From Rhodoligotrophos defluvii (GTDB lineage Bacteria > Pseudomonadota > Alphaproteobacteria > Rhizobiales > Im1), in contig NZ_SZZM01000001.1 in the NCBI RefSeq assembly GCF_005281615.1, forward strand, positions 517,227 to 581,226: a stretch of DNA of 64,000 nucleotides. Reading direction: 5' to 3'. The notes beneath the pieces are model-generated. The model worked only from the letters and a program-made list of their open reading frames with translations. It had not been told where the DNA came from and searched no databases. A program made the position numbers and the translations under genes. Below, piece by piece: positions 32,683 to 42,039 of this stretch; position 1 is the stretch's first letter; the number at the start of each line of letters is the position of its first letter.

Positions 32683-33231
32683 ATGACCAGAATTGCGGTG
32701 TTTGTCGGAAGCCTGAGGAAGGACTCGATCAACAAGAAGTTCGCCCTTGCGCTGGCCAAGCTGGCCAGGCCTTCGCTCGACTTCCGCTTCGTGGACTTGA
32801 GCGAAATCCCCATGTTCAACGAGGACATCGAGCAGAACCCGCCGCAGTCGGTCATCACCCTGCGCGAGGAGATCAGGGCGGCGGACGGGGTGCTGTTCGT
32901 CACGCCCGAATATAACAGGTCGTTTCCCGCACTGCTGAAGAACGCCATCGACTGGGGCAGCCGCCCCTACGGCCACAACTCGTGGTCCGGCAAGCCGGGC
33001 TCGGTCGTCGGCACGAGCATGTCGCCCATCGGCACGGCGGCCGCACAGGCGCAGCTCAGCCATGTCCTGCGCATCCTGGGCGTACACCTGCTCGGCCAGC
33101 CGGAGGTCTATCTCACCTATTCGGAAGGGCTGTTCGATGCGGATCACGACGTGACCAAGGAAGACACGCGTGCGTTTCTGGAAAAATATTTGAAGCGGTT
33201 CGAGTCCTGGATCGAACGATTCAGGAAATAG
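32683..33231 (+). CDS. NADPH-dependent FMN reductase
   Basis: 182 residues from ATG 32683. Flavodoxin-like fold: VFVGSLRKDSINKKFALAL (phosphate loop), GVLFVTPEYNRSFPALLKNAIDW and the KPGSVVGTS strand. Members reduce quinones, azo dyes or chromate using bound FMN. Likely an HxlR-controlled detoxification enzyme. Confidence 0.9.
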   Translation: MTRIAVFVGSLRKDSINKKFALALAKLARPSLDFRFVDLSEIPMFNEDIEQNPPQSVITLREEIRAADGVLFVTPEYNRSFPALLKNAIDWGSRPYGHNSWSGKPGSVVGTSMSPIGTAAAQAQLSHVLRILGVHLLGQPEVYLTYSEGLFDADHDVTKEDTRAFLEKYLKRFESWIERFRK

Positions 33232-33332
33232 TGGACGAACGCAACCAAGCTCTGGGTGCTGCGTCGAGCCCGCCCCGTCATGCCGGCCGCGCCTAGGCGC
33301 CGAGCCGGTGGAGGAGGCCCCTGCCCATTACA

Positions 33333-33358
33333 TTCCCTCCCCTCGTAAGGGGAGGGAA
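33333..33358. terminator. Perfect hairpin after the FMN reductase gene
   Basis: TTCCCTCCCCT (33333-33343) pairs with AGGGGAGGGAA (33348-33358) around a CGTA loop. No T-run. Confidence 0.5.
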
Positions 33359-33385
33359 GCCAAAAGCAGGCATCGCCGCCCTCGG

Positions 33386-33535
33386 CCCTGGATTGCCGCG
33401 TCAAGCGCGGCAATGACTTAAGTAGCTGAAATTCCTATACATCGTCATGCCCCGGCTCGACCGGGGCATCCAGGGCCACACGGCACAAGCTTCCTCCTGG
33501 AGCCCTGGATTGCCGCGTCGAGCGCGGCAATGACG
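33386..33535. repeat. REP-like elements
   Basis: One right unit (33386-33417) followed by a full pair: left unit 33443-33475 (stem GCCCCGG/CCGGGGC) and right unit 33503-33535 (stem TTGCCGCG/CGCGGCAA), 27 bp apart. With the hairpin at 33333 these fill the gene-free 33232-33569 interval between convergent genes. I see no further gene in it. Confidence 0.85.
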
Positions 33536-33569
33536 AGAGTGGCGTATTGAGACGCACTGCCATGCTGCG

Positions 33570-33650
33570 CTAGAACGAAACGACACCAAACAGCATCAGC
33601 AGAATGACAATACCGAGAGGAACGCCCAGCCACCACAGTATAATCGGCAT
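33570..33650 (-). CDS. 26-residue hydrophobic membrane peptide
   Basis: ATG 33650 is preceded by a perfect GAGGAGG, 6 bases away. The peptide is one transmembrane helix (ILWWLGVPLGIVILLMLFG) ending VVSF and a TAG stop. Small proteins of this type are easily missed. The start spacing and uninterrupted hydrophobicity support it. Function unknown. Confidence 0.6.
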   Translation of the reverse strand: MPIILWWLGVPLGIVILLMLFGVVSF

Positions 33651-33723
33651 TTTTACCTCCTCTACACCTTCGCAACCTCCGAAGGTACAATGCCGATGCC
33701 GGGAGCGCGTTCCCAAGAACCCT

Positions 33724-34959
33724 TTACGCCCCAGTTTCGAGGGCCTTTCGCAAGAGCGACGCCAGTTCGTTCCTGGCCTTGACCTCGACCCCACCCAAGC
33801 CCAGCCACTGGCGCATCCGCCCGAGCTCTTCGCCCAGCCCCGCAGCGACCTCCTCCTGGTCCATCTTGGGCTCGACATGCAGACCCTGCACCAGGAGCTG
33901 CCCCGCAGGCCGGTCGGCTTTCAGATCGACCCGTGCCGTCAAGCGGTCGTTCATCAGGAAGGGCAGCACGTAGTAGCCGTGGATGCGCTTGTGGGCGGGG
34001 GTGTAGAGCTCCAGGCGGTAGCGGAAATCGAACAGGCGCTCGGTCCGGTGGCGCTCCCAGACGAGCGGATCGAATGGGGTGAGCAGCGCCTGCGCCGACA
34101 CCCGCCGGGGCAGGCGCGCCTGTGCGTCGAGGAACGCCGGCTGCCGCCAGCCCTCGACCGTCACCGGCACGAGGGCGCCCTCCTCCACCAGTTCGTGCAG
34201 GGCCTGGCGCGCCGGCTCCACATCCAGGCGGAAATAATCGCGCAGATCCCGCTCGGTGCCGAGCCCTAGGGCACGCGCCGCAAGACGCAGCAATGCGCGG
34301 TGCGCCTCGTCCATGGACGGCGTCGGCAGGTTCAAGATGTCCGATGGGATCACCCGCTCGGTCAGGTCATAGATCCGCTCGAAGCTGCGGCGCGTCTTCG
34401 TGGTGATCTCGCCCGCCCAGAACAGGAATTCGAGGGCGCGCTTTCCCTCGCTCCAGCCCCACCAGCCGCCCTCCCCGCGCGATCCGCTCGCCAATTCGCC
34501 GGCCGCGAGAGGCCCTCGCGCTGCCACCTCCGCCTTCACTTCGGCGATATAGCTCCGCCGTTCCTCTGCGAAGCGGGCGAGCCCGCCATAGATCCCTTTT
34601 CCTTCCGCCGCCAGCCGCATGCGCCAGCGCAGGAGCGGGTGGAGGGAGAGCGGGATGAGCGAGGCCTCGTGGCCCCAATATTCGAAAAGCGCACGGCGGC
34701 GGCCATAGGCGAGATCGTCCAGCAGCATCGTGTCATAGGCGCCCAGACGCGAAAAGGCCGGCAGGTAATGGGAGCGCACCAGCACGTTGACGCTGTCGAT
34801 CTGGAAGAGGCCCAAGGCATCCAGCGTCTTGGAGAGGTCGCGCCGCGTGATCGGGCGGTCGGGCCGCGGCCGGCCAAAGGCCTGGGCGGCCAGCGCGATG
34901 CGCCGCGCCTGCCCGAGGCTCAGGCTGTCACGAATAATGATCGAGGATTTCTGCAGCAT
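33724..34959 (-). CDS. YcaQ-type winged-helix DNA glycosylase
   Basis: 411 residues. DUF1006/YcaQ family: SLGQARRIALAAQAFGRPRP, GLFQIDSVNVLVRSHYLP, FEYWGHEASLIP and the C-terminal DPLVWERHRTERLFDFRYRLE with YVLPFLMNDRLTARVDLKAD. E. coli YcaQ removes DNA crosslink adducts. Likely a monofunctional repair glycosylase in the cytoplasm. Full length for the family. Confidence 0.9.
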   Translation of the reverse strand: MLQKSSIIIRDSLSLGQARRIALAAQAFGRPRPDRPITRRDLSKTLDALGLFQIDSVNVLVRSHYLPAFSRLGAYDTMLLDDLAYGRRRALFEYWGHEASLIPLSLHPLLRWRMRLAAEGKGIYGGLARFAEERRSYIAEVKAEVAARGPLAAGELASGSRGEGGWWGWSEGKRALEFLFWAGEITTKTRRSFERIYDLTERVIPSDILNLPTPSMDEAHRALLRLAARALGLGTERDLRDYFRLDVEPARQALHELVEEGALVPVTVEGWRQPAFLDAQARLPRRVSAQALLTPFDPLVWERHRTERLFDFRYRLELYTPAHKRIHGYYVLPFLMNDRLTARVDLKADRPAGQLLVQGLHVEPKMDQEEVAAGLGEELGRMRQWLGLGGVEVKARNELASLLRKALETGA

Positions 34960-35008
34960 GGTACGGGAACCAGCATGGCTGATCCCCGTGCGCCGTCAAG
35001 CCCGGCGA

Positions 35009-35488
35009 TTACTGTGCGGGGTGCAGGGTGAGGGACGTGATGCCGGCGGCGACGTTGAGCCCGGTCTGCGCCTGCACGCTGACCGGCTGCAGCGTGATCG
35101 AATCGTTCGAACCGCCCACCAGCACGTTGGCGCCGAGGCCGACACCGGCAGTCGCCTGTCCGGAGACGCCGCCATAGCTTCCCGCCAGGGCGCCCGGGCC
35201 CGGATTGCGGGTCGGCGCGAACACGCCCCAGGCGATGATCGACTCGCCGGTGAAGCCGAGATCGATACCGAATTTGTCGATCGTGCCGGTATAGACCTCG
35301 CGGTAGCCCGGTCCATCGAACGTGCAGGTCAAGGCCTTGGAAGAGCCGAAGATGAAACCGGCGCCACCCGCGACGTTGCACGTGAGCATGCCGCTTTCGA
35401 CACGGCCCTGCGCCTCAGCCCCATGGCCGGCAAGCAGCAGCGGCAGGGTGAGGGCAGCGGCAAGGGTACACTTCCGGATCATTGTCAT
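35009..35488 (-). CDS. DUF992 secreted protein
   Basis: 159 residues. Signal peptide ending at AEA (residue ~26). The mature part is the DUF992 beta-rich domain: VESGMLTCNVAGGAGFIFGSS, CTFDGPGYREVYTGTI and a Gly-rich VSGQATAGVGLGANVLVGG. Two cysteines probably form a disulphide. Periplasmic, function unknown; the family is common in Hyphomicrobiales. A palindrome lies 25 bp upstream. Confidence 0.9.
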   Translation of the reverse strand: MTMIRKCTLAAALTLPLLLAGHGAEAQGRVESGMLTCNVAGGAGFIFGSSKALTCTFDGPGYREVYTGTIDKFGIDLGFTGESIIAWGVFAPTRNPGPGALAGSYGGVSGQATAGVGLGANVLVGGSNDSITLQPVSVQAQTGLNVAAGITSLTLHPAQ

Positions 35489-35512
35489 CAGTCAACTCCC
35501 GATAACGAGCCA

Positions 35513-35532
35513 AAGCGGCAACATTGCCGCTT
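35513..35532. promoter_or_regulatory. Palindrome upstream of the DUF992 gene
   Basis: AAGCGGCAA, CA, TTGCCGCTT: perfect 9-bp arms with a 2-bp centre, 25 bp before the ATG at 35488. A hairpin with a 2-base loop is unlikely, so an operator is more probable. Confidence 0.45.
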
Positions 35533-35655
35533 CGCGGATGAATAAGCACAAGCTTGAATAAGGTCCACCTCTTCGGCGCTTAAACGTTGCTTCTGCGAAA
35601 TGGTTGCGTCAGGCAGAGTTAACAACTTGCGCGTTGAGTGGGCAAATGCCTCGAA

Positions 35656-35675
35656 TTTGACAACTTCAGGTTGCA
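35656..35675 (+). promoter_or_regulatory. Promoter-like motif shared with 11194
   Basis: TTTGACAACTTCAGGTTGCA, 18 of 20 positions identical to the motif at 11194-11213, ending 38 bp before the start of the next gene. Confidence 0.45.
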
Positions 35676-35713
35676 TGTGCGCGTACTGAATCGTTTGTAA
35701 GTCGGAGGTGCAC

Positions 35714-36247
35714 GTGTCTCAATGCGACAACAGCAGCGACAGCATTCGGCAGCTCGCCGAGGCGATCAGAGCGAAGTCGGGATGTCCGACGGCCAAGCCG
35801 GCCGTTCCCGTCCTTCCTGGCGGTGCTACGGCGACATTCGTCAATGACGGCCATATCATTGCGGCGCAGCGGGGCGATGTCGGATCACAGCATTGGGTGG
35901 ATGTCACCCGCAAGCTCGGCACGGTGATCCTGCCCAACGCGGATCTGAAGGACTTCAGCCTGCCCAGGTTCACTGCCGATACCATCACGGTCACAGGCAA
36001 GGCTGCAGGTCAGCCGGTGGCGGTCACTTTCCAGCACGACAGCGATCGGCTGGATTTTGTCCGGGTCGCAGACACCGGCAGGCATGCGGTCGCCATCACC
36101 GATTATGATCGGGATATTCGCGAAGTGACCCCGCAGGATCTGCAGAAGTTCGTCGGCACGGGCGAGCTTCCGAACGACCCCGATCACGACCACGCTCTGC
36201 ATGCCCAGGTCAGCTACGCCAGCGGCGCTCATTTCGTGACAGGCTGA
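35714..36247 (+). CDS. Hypothetical protein
   Basis: 177 residues from GTG 35714, which has GGAGG at good distance (GTG 35708 is an alternative). Beta-rich (GGATATFVNDGHIIAAQRG, ADTITVTGKAAGQPVAVTFQ) with no signal peptide. The C-terminal part is rich in Asp and His (DPDHDHALHAQV). Probably a small soluble protein. No family recognised. Shares an upstream motif with the hypothetical gene at 11248. Confidence 0.55.
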   Translation: MSQCDNSSDSIRQLAEAIRAKSGCPTAKPAVPVLPGGATATFVNDGHIIAAQRGDVGSQHWVDVTRKLGTVILPNADLKDFSLPRFTADTITVTGKAAGQPVAVTFQHDSDRLDFVRVADTGRHAVAITDYDRDIREVTPQDLQKFVGTGELPNDPDHDHALHAQVSYASGAHFVTG

Positions 36248-36299
36248 GGGGGTGGGCTCTCGGCCGCTATGGACAGCGGCCCTGCCCCGCTGCTAACCA

Positions 36300-36333
36300 G
36301 GATGGACCGGGTTGAGCCCGGTCCATCCCAGGG
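36300..36333. repeat. REP-related hairpin abutting the pepN ribosome site
   Basis: GGATGGACCGGG (36300-36311), loop TTGAG, CCCGGTCCATCC (36317-36328): a perfect 12-bp stem followed by CAGGG, the same ending as the REP units. The terminal AGGG is also the start of the AGGGAGG ribosome binding site of pepN. Confidence 0.7.
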
Positions 36334-36341
36334 AGGCAGCC

Positions 36342-38984
36342 ACGCATACCGAAACGCCACCCGTTGTCCGCCTGGCGGACTATGAGCCGCCGCGTTACCT
36401 GGTGGAGCGCGTCTCGCTTGGCATCAGCCTCCATCCGCGGGAGACGCGCGTCCATTCCCGCCTGGACATCCGGCCCAATCCGGCGGCCGGCCCCGAGGCG
36501 GGTCCGCTCGCGCTCGATGGCGAGAGGCTCGTCCTGCATGCGGTCACCCTCGACGGGCAGCCGCTCGGTCCGGGCCAATACAGCCTGACCGACGAGCGGC
36601 TGGTGATCCATGAGCCGCCCTCCCGCCCGTTCACGCTGGAGATCGAGACCAGTTGCGATCCGGACGCCAATACCGAGCTCTCCGGGCTCTACCGGTCGAA
36701 CGGCGTCTATTGCACCCAATGCGAGGCGGAGGGCTTCCGCCGCATCACCTACTATATCGACCGGCCGGACGTGCTCGCGACCTTCACCACGCGGATCGAG
36801 GCTGCGGCTGCGGATGCGCCCGTGCTGCTGTCCAACGGCAATCCCGTGGAGGCTGGCGCTCTCGACGACGGCCGGCACTATGCCGTCTGGCACGACCCCT
36901 TTCCCAAGCCCAGCTATCTCTTCGCCCTCGTAGCCGGCGACCTCGCCCAGGTGGAGGACCGTTTCATCACCGCCTCCGGCCGCGAGGTGAGCTTGCGCAT
37001 CTATGTGGAGCCGGGGAAGGAGGACCGCTGCGGCTGGGCGATGGACAGTCTCAAGCGGGCCATGCGCTGGGACGAAGAGGCTTTCGGGCGCGAATACGAT
37101 CTGGACGTGTTCATGATCGTGGCCGTGCCGGACTTCAATATGGGGGCGATGGAGAACAAGGGGCTCAACGTCTTCAACGACAAGTACATCCTGGCGCGGC
37201 CCGATACGGCGACGGACGCGGATTATGCCCATATCGAAAGCATCATCGCCCATGAGTATTTCCACAATTGGACCGGCAACAGAGTCACTTGCCGTGACTG
37301 GTTCCAGCTCTGTCTGAAGGAGGGCCTGACGGTCTTCCGCGACCAGGAATTCACCATTGCGACCCGCTCGGGCACGGCCAAGCGCATTGCGGATGTGCGT
37401 CTGCTGCGCAACCAGCAGTTCCCGGAGGATGCGGGGCCGCTCGCCCATCCGGTGCGGCCGTCGCAATATATGGAGATCAACAACTTCTATACGGCCACGG
37501 TCTACGAGAAGGGCGCCGAGATCGTGCGCATGATGCGCAATCTGATCGGGGCGGACGCCTTCCGCCGCGGCATGGATCTCTATTTCGACCGCCATGATGG
37601 CCAGGCGGCCACGGTCGAGCAGTTTCTGGCTTGCATGGAGGAGGCTTCCGGCCGCAACCTCCAGCAGTTCATGACATGGTATGAGCAGGCCGGCACGCCC
37701 CACGTCACCATCGCGACGCGGTTCGAGCCTGCGGCAGGCCGGCTTTCGATCCAGGCTGCGCAGGTGACCCCGCCGACCCCCGGCCAGGGCGACAAGCAGC
37801 CGCTGCTGATCCCCCTCGCCTTCGGCCTCGTGGGCGCCGGTGGCAGGGACCTGCCGCTTCAGGGCGCGACCGCGGGCGCCGAGGCCGGGGTGCTCGAACT
37901 TGCCGAGCCGCAGCAGAGTTGGACCTTCAAGGGATTGGACGAGCGGCCGGTCTTGTCCGTCAACCGCGGCTTCTCCGCGCCGGTGCGGGTGAAGACGGAC
38001 CTCTCGGACGCCGACTGGCTGTTCCTGATGGGCCATGATCCCGACGAGTTCAACCGCTGGGAAGCGGGCCAGATCTATGCGAAGCGCCTGCTGATAGCGC
38101 TCGCGCAGGCCTGCATCGAAGGCCGGCGGCTGTGGGACGCGCCGGACTATGCGGAGGCGCTGCGGCGGTCGCTGCGCGACCAGTCGCTCACGCCGGCCCT
38201 GCAGGCGGAGCTTCTGACCCTGCCGAGCGAGGCCGACCTTGCCAGCGAGATCGGCCGCAATGTCGAGCCGGTGGCCATTCACGCTGCCCGCCAGCATCTC
38301 GGCGGCTTCATCGGGCGAACCCTCGGCGAGGATCTGCGCGAGGCCTATGAGCAGGGCGACGTTCCCGGCCCCTATTCTCCCGATCCGGACAGCGCCGGGC
38401 GGCGCAGCCTCAGGGCGGCGGCGCTCACCCTGCTCGCGGCGGGAGATCCTGCCTCCGGCGCGGCGCTGGCGCTCGGCCAGTTCGAGGCGGGGCGCAACAT
38501 GACCGAGATCTTCTCGGCGCTCGCGGTGCTGGCGCGTCTCGACCGGCCGGAGCGGGAGCACGCGCTTGCCGCGTTCTATGATCGTGCGGCGGATGACCAC
38601 CTGCTTGTGGACAAGTGGCTCAGCTTGCACGCGCTCGGGCCGTTTCCGTCGACCCCGCACCGGGTGCGGGCGCTGATGGACCACTCTGCCTTCTCGCTGC
38701 GCAAGCCGAACAAGGTGCGGGCGCTCATCGGCACGTTTGCCGGGTCCAATCCGGTGGCGTTCAACGACCGCTCGGGCGAGGGCTATCAGCTTCTCGCCGA
38801 CGTGCTGCTGGCGCTCGACCCGATCAACCCGCAGGTGGCCGCGCGCTTGGCGGGCAATTTCAAGAGCTGGCGCATGCTCGAGCCGCAACGGCAGGCGCTG
38901 GCCGGCCGCGAGATCGCCCGGGTGCAGGCCGCACCGGCTCTATCGCGGGACCTCACCGAGATCATCTCGATGATCGCCAAATAG
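36342..38984 (+). CDS. pepN: Aminopeptidase N
   Basis: 880 residues if translation begins at ACG 36342. M1 family alanyl aminopeptidase of the PepN subgroup: GAMENKGLNVFN (about residue 268), zinc site HEYFHNWTGNR (about 303) with the distal Glu in LKEGLTVFRDQEF, and the C-terminal DUF3458 domains. It removes N-terminal residues from peptides in the cytoplasm. No ATG, GTG or TTG lies downstream near the expected N-terminus. A TTG at 36312 lies inside the hairpin and lacks a ribosome site, whereas ACG 36342 is 5 bases after GGAGG. Confidence 0.92.
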   Translation, partial: THTETPPVVRLADYEPPRYLVERVSLGISLHPRETRVHSRLDIRPNPAAGPEAGPLALDGERLVLHAVTLDGQPLGPGQYSLTDERLVIHEPPSRPFTLEIETSCDPDANTELSGLYRSNGVYCTQCEAEGFRRITYYIDRPDVLATFTTRIEAAAADAPVLLSNGNPVEAGALDDGRHYAVWHDPFPKPSYLFALVAGDLAQVEDRFITASGREVSLRIYVEPGKEDRCGWAMDSLKRAMRWDEEAFGREYDLDVFMIVAVPDFNMGAMENKGLNVFNDKYILARPDTATDADYAHIESIIAHEYFHNWTGNRVTCRDWFQLCLKEGLTVFRDQEFTIATRSGTAKRIADVRLLRNQQFPEDAGPLAHPVRPSQYMEINNFYTATVYEKGAEIVRMMRNLIGADAFRRGMDLYFDRHDGQAATVEQFLACMEEASGRNLQQFMTWYEQAGTPHVTIATRFEPAAGRLSIQAAQVTPPTPGQGDKQPLLIPLAFGLVGAGGRDLPLQGATAGAEAGVLELAEPQQSWTFKGLDERPVLSVNRGFSAPVRVKTDLSDADWLFLMGHDPDEFNRWEAGQIYAKRLLIALAQACIEGRRLWDAPDYAEALRRSLRDQSLTPALQAELLTLPSEADLASEIGRNVEPVAIHAARQHLGGFIGRTLGEDLREAYEQGDVPGPYSPDPDSAGRRSLRAAALTLLAAGDPASGAALALGQFEAGRNMTEIFSALAVLARLDRPEREHALAAFYDRAADDHLLVDKWLSLHALGPFPSTPHRVRALMDHSAFSLRKPNKVRALIGTFAGSNPVAFNDRSGEGYQLLADVLLALDPINPQVAARLAGNFKSWRMLEPQRQALAGREIARVQAAPALSRDLTEIISMIAK

Positions 38985-39040
38985 GCCGGGCGGAGATCCG
39001 GGGCGGGGATCCCCGCCTTGCTTTCCCTCCCAACCACCTC

Positions 39041-39187
39041 CGTCATTGCCGCGCTTGACGGCAATCCAGGGGCCAAGGAGGAAAGCTTGTGCCGTGTGGC
39101 CCTGGATGCCGGCTCAAGGCCGGCATGACGGCTTTCAGCAATCTCAGCCACCTCCGTCATTGCCGCGCTTGACGCGGCAATCCAGGG
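39041..39187. repeat. REP-like elements
   Basis: Left unit 39041-39071 with a 2-bp deletion in the right stem arm, right unit 39100-39130 (stem GCCGG/CCGGC), then an intact left unit 39155-39187 (TTGCCGCG/CGCGGCAA). Between pepN and the sensor kinase gene. Confidence 0.85.
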
Positions 39188-39486
39188 GCCAAGGGCGACG
39201 ATGCCCGCCTTTGCCTTCCCTTTGAGGCGGGATGCGTGGTTATGTGATCGAAAGCTGCAATTCAAGGTTGCGGCAAGAGATCCTAATCCCCAGATCTTTC
39301 TCGTCCGCCGAATGCCGGCATCGCGCGCGAACCCAGGCAAGGGCAATGTCAAGCCCATGTTTGCGCGGCTGGTTCGCGGACCGAGACTGGACAAATCAGC
39401 TGCCTTTCGAATCAATAGGACGAGTGATTCGCAAGGTGGGCGCTCGAGGCATAAGGGGCTGCTCGGGACGGCTGTGAGGATCCGAT
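39188..39486. other. Region without a recognised gene
   Basis: With the REP units this makes about 500 bp without a gene after pepN. Short frames on both strands have no protein-like character. Presumably holds the promoter of the sensor kinase; I see no clear -35/-10 pair. Confidence 0.5.
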
Positions 39487-41817
<2,331 letters not shown>

Positions 41818-41899
41818 CCATTCTTGCTGCAGCATTTTCGAGTAAGCGGATTCCGCCGGGCTTCGGGCACGACGATTCAAGAAAGCACTTGCCGTGTTG

Positions 41900-41988
41900 C
41901 CCTGGATGCCGGCTCAAGGCCGGCATGACGGTTCCCAACAATTTCAATAACATGGCGTCATTGCCGGGCCTGACCCGGCAATCCAGGG
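41900..41988. repeat. REP-like elements between convergent genes
   Basis: Right unit 41900-41930 (stem GCCGG/CCGGC) and left unit 41956-41988 (stem TTGCCGGG/CCCGGCAA). They lie between the 3' ends of the sensor kinase and glnE. The flank GCCGTGTTGCCCTGG resembles that before the unit at 39100. Confidence 0.85.
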
Positions 41989-42039
41989 GCCAAAGAGAAA
42001 GCATCTAACGTGCCGCCCAAGCTGACCTCTCAACAGGCC

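Noticed and set aside
36267..38888. 873-codon minus-strand frame
   Set aside because: Antisense of pepN, which has the zinc site and full length.
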